Of a DNA stretch of 64,000 bases, positions 19,184 to 31,002 are shown one piece after another. The stretch is from Aculops lycopersici (Eukaryota > Arthropoda > Arachnida > Trombidiformes > Eriophyidae): assembly GCA_015350385.1 (NCBI GenBank), contig WNKI01000001.1:1419870-1483869 (forward strand), read 5' to 3'. The position numbers and the translations under genes were made by a program. Under the pieces are notes generated by a model, which saw only the letters and a list, made by a program, of their open reading frames with translations, did not search any database and was not told the DNA's origin. Position 1 is the stretch's first letter, and each line of letters begins with the position of its first letter.

Positions 19184-19957
19184 ATGGCGAATGCAAATAT
19201 TTGCCTCAGTCTCTTGCTAGTGGTAGTGGCCGCGTATGTTGCCACTAAAGGTGAGGCAGGTGTCATTGCGTTTATCAAATGGAATGACATTGAAAATCAC
19301 CTTGTCGCGAACAAGGATCACGACGGACACTCGCTGGTTCACTGGTATCATTTAGAGTTCAAAGATAAGAAGTTTTTTGGTGTGAAGAAGAATAGATTGC
19401 AGGAGCGATTGCGCATTGTGGTTAAGTTTTTGAGCGCATCTAAACCGATAGATTGTGACGATGACCATTTGGCCACCATCAAAGAGGTGGAAAGTGGAGC
19501 TCAAGTGGCAAAAAATCTAAAGCAAGTCTTTGAGGCCAAACTAAATCATTATGCTAGACTTTGCCAGCTGAACTATGGACCCAAATTTAGGGATATTGTC
19601 TCTAAATTAGACTCGAGTGGATTGGAACAAATCAACAGGTTGGCCGAGAATATCGAGACCAGATTCGGCGAAGGAGTTAACTATGCGGCCAGTCGTTTAT
19701 TGGATGATAATATCAAGTCTCTCTATCGACAGGATGATATGAAGTTCAACGGAATAGACGAAAGATCCCTAAAGACAGCATGCGATTCTTATGTTAATGC
19801 TATCGGTGAGCTGTATGAACCAATCAAGATGTTGAGATCCTTCAGCAACAAAGATTTCACCATCGCTCCCTTGGATATTACCGAATTTGAGGAGGCCAGA
19901 AAGGGTTACTTCAAGTTGGTTCTATGTCAAGATTACCTGTCACCTGAAACTGAATAA
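19184..19957 (+). CDS. Secreted helical protein of unknown function
   Basis: The product is 257 residues, single exon. A strong signal peptide ends near residue 25 (cleavage after KGEA). The mature part is hydrophilic and probably mostly helical. It has four cysteines (in PIDCDDDH, ARLCQLNY, TACDSY and VLCQDY) that could form two disulfides, and no low-complexity runs, unlike several neighbours. No catalytic motif is recognisable and I cannot assign a family. Size, secretion and lack of recognisable homology would fit a lineage-specific secreted (for example gland or haemolymph) protein. The stop codon lies inside an AATAAA hexamer (19953-19958). The first copy of the dispersed repeat starts 63 bp after the stop. 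Confidence 0.75.
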   Translation: MANANICLSLLLVVVAAYVATKGEAGVIAFIKWNDIENHLVANKDHDGHSLVHWYHLEFKDKKFFGVKKNRLQERLRIVVKFLSASKPIDCDDDHLATIKEVESGAQVAKNLKQVFEAKLNHYARLCQLNYGPKFRDIVSKLDSSGLEQINRLAENIETRFGEGVNYAASRLLDDNIKSLYRQDDMKFNGIDERSLKTACDSYVNAIGELYEPIKMLRSFSNKDFTIAPLDITEFEEARKGYFKLVLCQDYLSPETE

Positions 19958-19958
19958 A
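19953..19958 (+). terminator. AATAAA overlapping the stop codon
   Basis: The hexamer AATAAA contains the TAA stop (19955-19957) of the secreted orphan. If used, the 3' UTR would be only about 10-30 nt. Confidence 0.4.
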
Positions 19959-20019
19959 GCCCCCGATAATTGATTGAAGTAAATCAACTTTTTTGAATTG
20001 AAATGACTCTAGGCTACCT

Positions 20020-21039
20020 ATCTTGATTGGTTCCGTAATAATACCCTTCAAGGCGATGCTCGAACTCCCCGAGGGTTGTCAGCATAATTCTAAAACCTCT
20101 CATAATATCTTGATCAACTATATCGTTTTGAAATGCAATAATACTTGTTAGCACATGTGGCAGATTTGAAGTATCTATGTGGTTCCGGTGCCGTCGCGTT
20201 CCACCCAACGGAGATAATTATGGATCCTTTTGCAGGCAAGAATATTGTGTGTTTGAGCTTAAATGCACTCAAAATCGTCGGACGATCATTCGAGGATCAC
20301 GGAAACGAAAACCGCGTTCAACAATTACAACAAGCATCCAAGTTATGCTCTTTTAACTGATAATGAGGTCTCGGAAATGTTGTGGGTATGTTTCCGGAAC
20401 CCTGCGCTTGACAGACTCAAACAAGGGTGCTGTATGTTAGCTGAACATCTGCCTCAAAGCGTGCAAATTTTGCTATCCTTTACACATCCCAGTCGCCCTC
20501 GGGACCCTCGACCACCTAGCGACCTGATGCGAAATGTAGCTCGTTAACAGAGGCCCGCTCTGTGGAATGTACGCGGAATCGAACCTACAAGTTGCTCTGA
20601 TTAAGTCAAAGAAAACCGTCTTTAGTGACATCAATATTCCAAAAGATACACTCGATTGCAAACATTGAAGGCAACCGGATGCTCAGAATCCAACTTCTGA
20701 GTCGTTTGCAGGGTTCATTTACTTGCTAGCTATCATAACTTCGGAGTTAGAGGTGACTTTTAGAAGCGGTTTTTTTCGGTACATTCAGCTCGACTAGACA
20801 AATCGATTCTAGATGCATTTGACGGCTATGGCATTTCTCAGCAAGAAACATTGGGACTCTTGGCGCTAGGTGGTCGGAGGTGTCGGGGGCGACCCCGGCA
20901 CAGAGTAGATACCAAATTTTGCATACTTCTGCGCATCGGCCAGGCTATCAGGCCAAACCCTCGCTCGAGTTGATCAAGTGCAGGGTTCAGGAAATATACC
21001 CCCAACCCTTTTGAGGCCTCAGTATCACTTAATAGAGCA
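20020..21039. repeat. Dispersed repeat, copy 1, with internal tail-to-tail inverted arms
   Basis: 1,020 bp nearly identical to 33216-34235: about 26 mismatches by eye and no net length difference. Inside, the plus-strand frame ending at 20547 and the minus-strand frame ending at 20838 encode related peptides. SYALLTDNEVSE with NPALDRL and RPRDPRPPS matches SFALLSDTEASK with NPALDQL and RPRHLRPPS. The two arms therefore point at each other across a spacer of about 290 bp. The spacer holds a perfect Pol III B-box-like GGTTCGATTCC on the minus strand at 20575-20585. No terminal inverted repeat or target-site duplication is obvious. Probably a transposable element or a recently duplicated decaying gene cassette. 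Confidence 0.85.
20263..20547 (+). pseudogene. Repeat-borne reading frame, left arm (copy 1)
   Basis: A 94-codon frame within the repeat. It shares a roughly 70-residue block with the convergent frame at 20838-21110: YNKHPSYALLTDNE, NPALDRL, then Arg/Pro-rich RPRDPRPPSD. The homology continues upstream in a different frame (DHGNENR), which suggests an old frameshift. The product is not recognised. Listed as a broken or non-functional coding remnant. Confidence 0.35.
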
Positions 21040-21110
21040 AAGCTTCTGTTCCTGTCGTAACTCACGAGCACAGTTATATCTGTCGTATTCTCTGTATTAT
21101 TGCGCATCAA
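20838..21110 (-). pseudogene. Repeat-borne reading frame, right arm (copy 1)
   Basis: A 90-codon frame on the minus strand, related at protein level to the left-arm frame (SFALLSDTEAS, NPALDQLERG, RPRHLRPPSA). In the second copy the same arm extends upstream as KYYNKHRSYALL, nearer to the left arm than this copy. No known domain. Confidence 0.35.
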
Positions 21111-21633
21111 TTTTGCATATACTCGGCGGTTATGAGATATTCAAACGCCCCACAAAGGTATTCTTGGCTCTAGCTTCCCCATAGGCTCTTGAAAGACTGA
21201 GATCTACTATCAGAGTTTAGAACTGACATCGCAATCTCTCATACTAGCTGGATAGCACTCTTCAATTTCTAGAGAGGCATCTTGTGAATTTTTGAAATTA
21301 TGCGCAAAAACTTCACTTGGCCTCATCACCATCTGGAGGGTTATAATTTCAAAATTGGTCAAGATTTCTTTAAGTTAATTTCGTTTACATCATCCCAAGA
21401 AACGACCTCAGAGATCGAGCACAAAAACTAACGATAAATCACACACAAACTAAGCGTGTAGCTATTTCATCATTTTAATGAGTCTCCAAATTTGACTTGA
21501 TTGCTTCCGATTCTGCTACTTGTTGATGTCTCAATGCCACTGTCACAATCTCTAGTTACAAATAAATAAGTTGTAATTCCGTGGGGTTCCTCTCTGTACA
21601 GTATCTACAAAAATTTGACTCGACTTAATGTGG

Positions 21634-24600
21634 CTAGTATATGGCACCCATTTGGTAGATTTTCTTGCGCTCGTTGGCTCGCCTCGAGGCGCTTGACAAG
21701 CTAACTGCTCGCCAGCAGCAGCCCACCGTGATACTAATGGCAGCCAAAAGTGCAGCGGCAGTTGTAAAGAGGAACGCAAATACCTCGGCTCGTTGGTAGC
21801 ACATTAGCGAGTCGATTGAGTTATCCTGATCGTCTACTGAATTGCCATTGATGTTTCGTTGGTTTTTGTACGACGACGAATAGGGCTCGGCGGCTCGATC
21901 CTCGAGGACCTCTAATGCTTGAAATAAACTTAAGCTATCCGAAAGGGGCGCCGCTGGCTTCTCCGTGCTGGTAAACGGCGACTTGACCTTCTTCTCCTCC
22001 CGGAAGTTGAACCTTCTCGACTGCCGGCCAATAAGCGTTGTGCTAGGTGCCACTGTGCTGGTTGTGGTTGTGATGCTGCTCATTGACTCGTCGTTTGTCG
22101 TAAAGTCTTGCTCGCCAATTGTCTCGAGTTCTCCTTCCGTTTCGTTGGTCGACCTTTTGCTCAGTCTCCTCCAGTAGCACATTTGCGGCTGTAAGTTTGT
22201 GTATTCTAATTAGTTATCATGTGCAGAGTGTTTATATGAGAATGATAAATTCATAAGGTTTCATGCAAATACTTACTGGACAGGCAGTTTGACACATGTG
22301 AACCTCGCATTCCAAATACAAAACTGGCTTCCCCGTGAACCTAAATGCCTTCAAATAGGAGTATAGAGTAACATGTTTGAGGTCATTGTCGTTGTAGGTT
22401 CCTCTAAATGGGCTAATGAATCTTTCATTTACGACGCATCTATTTTTTAGAGTGGGTATGATATTAGGTTAGCCAGTCTCGTTTTCGTTAGTTTGAGTTT
22501 AAAAATTTAGTTTAATTCACGTGATTGGTGAACCAAAACTTACCCATTGGCATCTATGAGTTGCATTCTTTGGTTACCTCCATTGTGAGCGACACAATTC
22601 TTCACGAGAATATCGTAACCAGCTGAAATTTTTGTTTTGTTTTCAATTGGATGGGATGGAATTTAATGGGGTTAGTTGATGGAGTCAATAAGATCTAAAA
22701 GCTCTAGAGAGAAAAGATCAACTAAAAACTTACCTCTTTCACTCTTCATGTGAATCAAAAGAGTCAGTGGATCACCGACTGTCACTGGACCGGAAATAGC
22801 CTCCTGTCTCGGACCAACCATTCCATGGCCCTTCAGGATTTCCATCTGACACTTTGGTGGATCGACTGTAAAGACAATCGGGGAGCCAGTGTTTGTTTCA
22901 ACATTAAACGGGCTGAAGGAAACTGTCTTCCAAAAGTCACTTCCATATTCACACGACACCCTAAAGTGCTCGTCCCATTCCTGTTCAATAATTGGATTGT
23001 ACTGAATGGACAATGTGTTCCACATAACCTGATCCCGGCGCCTCACCTCGTTGGGTCCAGCAGGCGGATGTAGATCGGAGCGACTTAGGGTGCCGCATTG
23101 ATTTAGACGAATACTGAAATCGTACCTCGTCTTTCCGGTTCCGTTTATGTACAAGCAATTGGGTTCCCTAACGAAACCCGAGGAGTAGATGATACCCTTG
23201 AAGGTTCCATTGAACATTATTACCGTTTTTATGAGATCATTTGAGCATTCGGCTGATATGTGCTCTACTCGGGTCAAGTTGAAAACCCTCCGGTTGGCAT
23301 TGCTGTTACCGCCAGTGGCGCCATTTGTTGTCGACGGTATCGCCACCTCCTGCTGAGCACCTGTAGGATTAGCCTGTGGGTTGCCGCCGACGCCGCCACC
23401 AACATTGTCGACGGAGTTAGTTACTGTGCCTGTGATAAATCCGTTGTTTATAGTTGGATTGGCAGTGGTGCTAAGCTGCGTCACTGTGGTGGTGGTTGAC
23501 GGTGACATTGTAGGCTGAGGCATCTGCTCCGGCACTGCAGTTGTCGGTTGATGTGTTGGACTTGGTCGCTGCTGTTGTTGCTGCTGACCGTTACCTGATG
23601 CCGCTGCTGGCGAGCTAGTTGACATCGAAGACGATGGGTTGGCTGAGTGGAAGAGAGTGGCAACAGGTGAGTCTTGTTGCTGCTGATTGCCCTTTGACAT
23701 GTAGCCAGCTGGAGAGCGGAAACCGGAAGCCTGAGCCCCGTGATGTTGTTGATGGTCGTGGTTGTTGTATTTGTTGCTGTTGCTGTTTAGGTGAGACTGT
23801 GCCTGTGATAACATATCTGAGCCACTTGAGCTCAGGTAAGAGCTTGGCGCTCGGGTATTCATTGGCTCGCGGAGGTCGCCATAGCGCGAGGGTCGCTCGT
23901 TTGCCGCTAAAGACTCGTTGAATTCCTGATTGGCATGGTTTGCGGTTGATGAAGTGTAAGAGGACTGCTTTAGTGTTTGAAAGTTAGGTGAGAAATAATT
24001 TGCCGGCTGCGGGTAAACTCTCGGCTGAGTTTCCGTTGTAGACAATAGCAAACTGGATGGACTTGTGGAGGTAAATTGACGCTGCTGCTGTTGTTGCTGT
24101 TGTCTTGTAATATTTTGACTATTATAAATCCTATGGCTATTGCCGTTTCCATTCATACCACCAATGGTTCCGTTTAGTTGTGTGTGGCCCAGGAAGCCGC
24201 TGGCTTGGTGGAGTAAATTTTTGGCTTCCTGTTGATCTAGCGAGGATTCCATCGCTTCAGTAGCCGAAATTGGCGGAGTCATTGGCGCGGTAACATTGAT
24301 TAGAGAGGCAGCAAAATTTCCTTGTTGCTTCTGGTGCTGGTTGCCATGATTATGATATCCGTTGCGTCGTTGAAAGTTATCCTCGTTGACGATTGAAGGT
24401 AAGTGATCTGAGCCACCGAGGAAGTTAAGCAAATTTACACTGTCTAGCAATTGGTTTCCCACAGATTCGATTGTTTTCCTATGCAAACTAACAGGTGGCA
24501 GTGAGTTGGCTTCCATCTTTTGTTTCAACAAAAACTTTTCGTTCTCTTGAACGATCGACTCCTGAAGTGATTCATTTTTAAAGTCGTGCGCAATCTTCGT

Positions 24601-26805
24601 GGGATAAGAAACGCGTAGTGTGGTCGTTGAGTCGCCGGCTGCAAAATTATTTTGACCATTGCCGAATCTCTGGGTCGAGGCTAGAGTTGGTAAGCTTCCG
24701 CCGCCACTACCACTGCTAGCTTGTTGAAATTCTACTGCTGAGATGGTCGAGTGGTCAAAGTATCTGTTTGGCATTTCACCACTCATGATCTCGCCACTGC
24801 TGCCGCCACTTTGCATTGAGCTCGAGGGCGATGAAAGAATTGGAATAGGAGTTAGGTCAACAAATTGGTTCATTGAGGTGGCCAACTTTTGCAACTGCTG
24901 CTGCTGTTCCGCAGTCACCGCCGGCTGGATGGGCTGTGGCATTTGCAGCTGCATCTGCGACTCCGATTGACGATTGGAAACGGTATTTCCGTTTCCGTTA
25001 ACTGGATGTCGACTTTGACCTCCAACTTCCGGCCTCGTGTTTGCGCCAACTTTTGACAGATCAACTTGCCCAGATGAATGTGGAGTCGAGGAGGAGGAGG
25101 AGGAGAAGGATGATGATGATGAGGGTGGGAAATCGGTGGCCAAATCTGAAGAGATGCGATTTATACTATTGACTAAATTCTTGTTGCTGTTCCTACTTTC
25201 CAAACTCAGCTCGCTGTCCACTTGTCGCGAAGAAGAGGACACCAGGGGAGAGATTAATTTTGGCAAGCCATTATCCAAAATCGGTCCCATTTCAGCAGTT
25301 GAGGCGCCATTATGGAAATGACTCTGGTAATTGGAGGCATATGGAGCTTTTGAGTGGTGTTGCAGCAGCCGATTCAACGGTCCGCTTATTGAAACTGGAC
25401 TTCCGTTTTCTAGATGAGAGCCCATGGATCTGGCTTGAATGGTGGCGCTTCTCTGTGCAACATTAGCCCCTCCAATCTGTTGCTGATTTTGCAACTCATC
25501 ACCAGTCATCGACTTGACGGCACTTGAATTGTTGGCGGAGCTCGAGGTCAATGTCAAAATCGGCAATTGTCCTGGGGGAGGCTTTGGAGTGCTGGTCAAG
25601 GTTAACGTTGAAATTGTCGTTGAGGTCATGGGTTCAGCATCGCTACTTGAGGTCGGTAAACGATCTGATGTATCAAATGTGCGTCTATCCGATCGTCCCA
25701 TTGGATTGAGATTGTCCAACTTCTCACCGGAAGTCTCCGAATCATTTAGAGATATCGACCTCAATTGGTTTAGATTTGTCTGTCTCGGTGGATCACTCAT
25801 CAGGCTCGAATTATTAGAGTAACTATTCAGCCTTGTGGATTCTGTCGTATAGTTTAACCCAATGTCTGGCGAGGAATCGGAAGTAAAAGTTGAGGTGTTT
25901 GCACCGCTATCCATTGCATCCAGCTTGCTCCTCCACTGATCGGCCTCGTAGTTGAACAAAGACGAGGGCAGGTGGTTGTTGCTGTTGCTTGCTACTAGGT
26001 TGCTATGGTTAGCAGCCTGATTATGTAAACTTCCGGTCTCCACGTCATCTTGGCCCATTGAAGTTGGCGCATTTGAGAAGAGGACATTCTGCACGGGTCC
26101 AGTGTCATAATTTATGTGCCTATCTTCCTCGTAGTCTTTCAATCGAATCATTGAACTTGAATGCCTTCCATCTGAAGCACTAGTTTCATTCGATGATCCG
26201 AAGGCCGATTCGTCATCCTCGCTTGTGGCCTCAAATGTGGTTGGCTGATTGGAGCTCATAGCAATCACATGCATGTAGGGCAAGGGAGTTGAGGCAGTGA
26301 GATGCAGGGTTGTCATGGTTTCGTCTTCGTCATTTTTGCTTCCGTTCCTAATTATTACTGGAGCTTGGATGGTTCTATTTCGACCGTTCAACATAAAATT
26401 AGGACTCGCTTCGTGCATATAAACCTTTTCAGGTATTTGATGTCGCGAGGGTTCCTCGTGAATCGATTGTCCAACAAAGTTGCCCTGATTCAGTGGCAAC
26501 AAATCAGTGGTCCCCGAATCGTGCAACTGAAAAGGATGCAGTTGTTCTCGACTTTGTCTCGCCGTCTTCTCCTCGCTCGTCTTTTTCAATATTTGATTCG
26601 CTAAATCCTCCAAAATAATCTCACTCGCCGAGAAGCTTGCCGCCGGACTTGTCATATCAACTTCCGGCTCCAAATGGTTGGCTCCTAGTGGCACCGACTC
26701 ATTTAACTTGATGTTGGCTGATACCATCTTAGTTGCTAGCAGTAACTCAATCAAGGGTAAGAGGAGAAAGGGGACGCAGCTTGGGGCCGAACGTTTGCTT
26801 TGCAT
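21634..26805 (-). CDS. ZP-domain transmembrane protein with long low-complexity ectodomain
   Basis: Four exons by splice consensus and phase: 22734-26805, 22544-22622, 22277-22439 and 21634-22188 (1,622 residues). A signal peptide (FLLLPLIELLLA) leads a disordered Ser/Asn/Gln/Thr-rich ectodomain of about 1,150 residues with many N-glycosylation sequons. The ZP domain spans about 1180-1445. It includes AECSNDLIKTVIMFNGTFKG, CLYINGTGKTRYDFSIRL, the linker segment GYDILVKNCVAHNG and the ZP-C cysteines (LECEVHMCQTACP). A furin-type site RRLSKR follows at about 1445-1450, then a transmembrane helix near 1571-1598 and a short basic tail. Arthropod ZP proteins polymerise in the apical extracellular matrix of cuticle-secreting epithelia after furin cleavage. 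The ZP module supports that role here; the specific orthologue is not clear. The introns are very small (about 80-125 bp). Confidence 0.9.
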
Positions 26806-29800
26806 CTTGTGGCTTACTCAGGTGACTTGTTGATTTCAATTGCTTCTCGATGGCGATGCTTTTCAACAGCTGATCGTTGATCTCTCGAACAAAATAGACA
26901 ACCTGTTGCTACTCTCAGCTCTCGATATTTCCCTCCGCAACTTGCTCTTCTTACTATGCAAAAAAGTCTATCTGATAACTAGGAGATAGAGAGATTAAAA
27001 TAAATATATGAACTAATATTCCGATTTGATTTCATTGATGCTAACTCTGTCTTTCCCAGGCTCTGTCTGTTCAATTGACGGCTGGTTGTCTGCTGTGATG
27101 TCGTTGACAAAGAGACAAAAGAGACAAACCACTCGCCCGCTATTCGTTCTCTGTATCGTGTTTATATCTATCACTGACTCACTCCACTCGTTAGTTGGCG
27201 GCAAATCAGACGATGAGATGACCGACGACACTGACAACCAAGGAAACTGTATCACCGTCACAACAGTTTCGGCGGCGGCGGCGGTGGCGGCAACAGGTAG
27301 CGGTAGATTAAGGATCGCCGGTCATTGTGTAGGACTCGCCATGAGTGTTTGTATGTTTGTAGACATCGCGCTTGTTGGTGATGAAGACCGACGCAACTAC
27401 TGGCTCTTGCAAGCTTCGAGATGTCGATGTGAAGTTGAGGATACACCATAGAGTTGGAGAGGGGATATCAAATCAAACGGAACAAGCGGATCGGGAAGGA
27501 GGCGAGAAAAACGCGCATAGACTTATTGGAGGAAGGCGGAGTTATTCTGTGGCAGTGCTTCCTCTCGGAGACTTCAACAAGTGGTCGCTGCTGGCCTGAC
27601 CACTCGTTGCTCTTGAATTGGTGAGCAAGCGAGCAACGTAATTTGTCGGTGACTGAAGCGCGGGCGAAACGATTCCACTGTCCAATTGTTTGTGGGAGAT
27701 TTTCAGCAGATAGTGGCTTGCTATCCAGTTGAAGGCCAGTTGCAAAAACTCTCCGCATCTCCATTTTCTGACTTCGAGCCGCCGATTTCCAACGAGAATC
27801 ACAAATCTGAACGCAATTTATACATTGCGCTCAAATCTCTCAGCACACAGACACTACCTGTTGGCGTACCTGTTGATATTGGGCCTTTCAGTGCAGCGCA
27901 GTGCAATAAGCCACCGTTGACATTGGAACCAACTGGCAGTAGATCACCACATCTTGGGTGCATTCAGTCACAATAAATAATTGTAACCGACGGTTCCGTT
28001 GACGTCAGCCGCAATCAGAGCATTAGATTGTGTGCATGCGTTGCTGTCATAGAAGCTCGGGTAAAAAGTAAACAGACCACTCGAAGTAGTATCACTTTTT
28101 CCGGCTAGTGATATCCGCAAGCGCAGCATCAACAAGGATTTTGCAGGTATTTAGTCCAGTTTGTTGCTTGTGCTTAAGACACGAAATCGCAACAATGAAG
28201 ACACACGCAAGCATCAGTCTCATGTAGATCCAGTGCGAGATTCTGTGACCTGAATTTTATTGAGATTCTTTACTGTGGAATTCTTGATTGAGCAGACAAT
28301 TTGTTCAAGTTGAAAGTTTGCGTGACCTACCTGTGGAAGTGGCTTGAAGCACGCAAAGATTTCTATTGTACTGTCAACCAACCATAAGTCTGTGGACATT
28401 TTCTCTTCTCTTCTTCTCCTTCCCCTTCTCCTTCGAAAACTATCCACATAAACATATTGTCCACCATGACCGCTAATCAAGCGGTTGATTGAACGACGAA
28501 AGATATCTGTTGCTTCATCTGAATTTTCGTCTGTTTGGAACATCGATCGAGTGTGTGAACTATAACACCTTTTTCTTGGAATTACAAAGAAAAATAGGGA
28601 CAAATTATCATGCAGAAATCCATGTAGTCTAACTATGTCCCTAGACTTCAGAAGACGAAGAAAGTAGGCGACTGAGAGAGAAAATTGAATTTACAATTTT
28701 TCTCGAGAAACAACAGGTTGTCTGTCTTCAAGTCTTGGCGACCTAATACTGACGAGAGAGTTCCAATTTTCAATTTTGCTTATCAGATCAGCTGGGTGCT
28801 ACCTTAATATCTCAACCGGTGAGATATGGAGGTAGCGAGAAAACTTGAAACAGAAGCAACCTTGCCGGTGATGAGAATAAGGGCCGCAGCTACAGGTGGT
28901 AGTTCAACCGGCTAGACTTGTGAGACAACGCTGACCATCGCAAATGACACTATGACCGTTGACAATAAATCCAGCTCAAGTTGGAAAATTCGGCTTGTTC
29001 GACATGGTGACAGGGAAGCGACTTTTTGTCGCTTGTTTGTTGCTCACTAACTAGAGTTACCTCGAGTTGAGTTGATTCACGTCTGCCGGCCAGCGACGAG
29101 TTACCTGGCCACTAGTTCACACCGGAAACATGAAGCGCCGAGCTAGTGGAGCGAATCATCCTCGCTGCTTCGAAACAATCGAACTCGCTAGTCGGTTGCC
29201 TGTCCTGAAGATGAACTGGCTCAAGACGCGAGGAAACAGGCAGCTCGAGTCTCGCTGTTGATTAAATGGATACAAATTGAACTCGTTATGTCATCTCTCT
29301 CTCTCTCTCTCTCTGCGGCTTTTCTCGTTTTGTTAGTGGCCAACGGACGCCAACTTTTGGATGTCCAAAACTTGGCGAGCGTTATTTTGTGTCGACAAGA
29401 TAACATAGCCAGAGTCCAAGTTAGCTGATCAGTTCAATGGACAATCAGATCAGTGAGCTCGTCTTGTGTGGTGTTTGTTCTCAAGATAGCGCTTCCCTCT
29501 TCCTCTCTTCCACCTCAAGTAGAAAGAGAGAAGCGGAGGTGCAAAGGTCTAATGCAATGCACAATTGTTTTGCAGTCCATTCTATCTCAATATAAGATGT
29601 AGACGATACAGAGCAAACGAACTGAGGCAAACCAAGACAATTGAACTCATAACGTTTTTCGCTCGCTCGCTTTGCTTTGTGAGCTCCAACATTAACAGCA
29701 AGAGAAGCGGAGATTTTACACAGCGCAAGAATTCAATGACCAGATTTCCGGCTCAAAAGTTCGCAGACTAACGAGAGATCCAGTAGGCGATCTCTCTTTC

Positions 29801-31002
29801 TCCAGTTAGAGGGCAATTTGTAGTTGGAGTATCGGTGTATAGACAGTCAAATCAAAGGTCACCCGAGTGACGGCGCCGCTCGAAATCCAATCGCACTCCT
29901 CTTACCTGATGAGCTTGCCGGCTGGCTGCAGGCTAGCTGGCCGAGTTTTTAATTAACTCTAGCCATCCAACGACTAGCTTTTTGTTTGCGACGATTTTCC
30001 TTTTGGCCATGAAGAGATAATAAGAGATTTGCTGGACGGTGAACTTTAGGTAAATTGATACCAGACTAATATTTGTATTTAAAGAACTGGCGGTGATTTT
30101 GCCTGCAAAGGTGAGAGATTATGTTCGATGATGAGCCACTTAGGTGCGCGTAGCTGTGTGTGAAAAAATGATGGGCTCAATTAACAGGTAAGCTTGAGTT
30201 TGTTCGCGCAAGTTAGTGGACTTCTTTTTCTTGTGTGGTCTTTTAATATCTCAATCGCGGTTTGCTACCTCCACCACCGCCGGCCGCCAAACTAGACGTC
30301 TCCTAGACTTTGAGACTAGAAAAGATCCGTGTCGAAGCAGGCGAATCAAATGGATTGATGGAGAGTGAGAAGCGATAATTATATGATGCAATGACCACCA
30401 CCGCCACCACCAAAACTAGGATAATACGGCAACCTGTTGCGCCTCGTTCAATGGCCACAAACAAGCACACGCCGTCGATTCAATTCAACGGAACCACTCT
30501 CAGGTCTAAACGTCGGTTTTGATTCCCCTCTATCGACGATGCAACTGCCACCAACATTTGAGTTCGGGACCATGCAGTTTGTCCATCGAGACCAACCAGA
30601 GTCAAGGTCTTGCTTGTTGCGAGCCACTTGGCATACTTTTTGGTCTTTTGTCTGCTGCATTTGTGTGTGTGTATGTGTCTGCGTTAATTCCCACTGACTA
30701 ACAATAACTCAATGGATTGAATAGAACTGTAATAGAAATAACAAAAAGGAGAGGGATGACATTGATAGCAGTTAATGTTTTAATGCTTGGCTTCTTATTT
30801 CTTTTGTTTCCGAGTTTTCCATTGGAATGTTTGAAACACAACAGCAGCGACAACCTCACTGACGCCTCCGTCTGGCGAAATGGAACTTTGATTCGATCTT
30901 GTCATCGAGTTACCGGCACTCTTTTGTGGTCATCATAGTCAATGTCTTTATCTCGGCGTCGTGGACGTTGACGCATCATTGAGTTGAGCAACCAACTGAT
31001 AT
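26806..31002. other. Gene-free intergenic region
   Basis: About 4.2 kb without a confident gene. A minus-strand frame near 28334-28603 ends at a good donor (CAG|GTAGGT after KPLPQ) and might be an isolated exon, but nothing continues it. A (CT)n tract lies at 29293-29314. The right end holds the 3' side of the astakine-like gene. Confidence 0.45.

Larger units (their letters stand above)
19958..21633. other. Intergenic region containing dispersed repeat copy 1
   Basis: Apart from the 1,020-bp repeat (20020-21039) I see no gene. Sequence to the right (21040-21633) is unique within the window and includes the 3' end of the ZP gene; a minus-strand ATTAAA lies near 21474. Confidence 0.5.

Noticed and set aside
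20575..20585. tRNA gene suggested by the GGTTCGATTCC motif
   Set aside because: Flanking bases do not pair into T- or acceptor stems and no anticodon arm could be drawn.
27026..27451. 141-codon plus-strand frame with a hydrophobic start
   Set aside because: Composition is not protein-like, no motif, and it lies in the 5' flank of the ZP gene.
28334..28603. Minus-strand frame with an Arg-rich middle ending at a strong donor CAG|GTAGGT
   Set aside because: Could be a lone first exon, but no homology, no continuing exon downstream and an atypical composition; not called as a gene.
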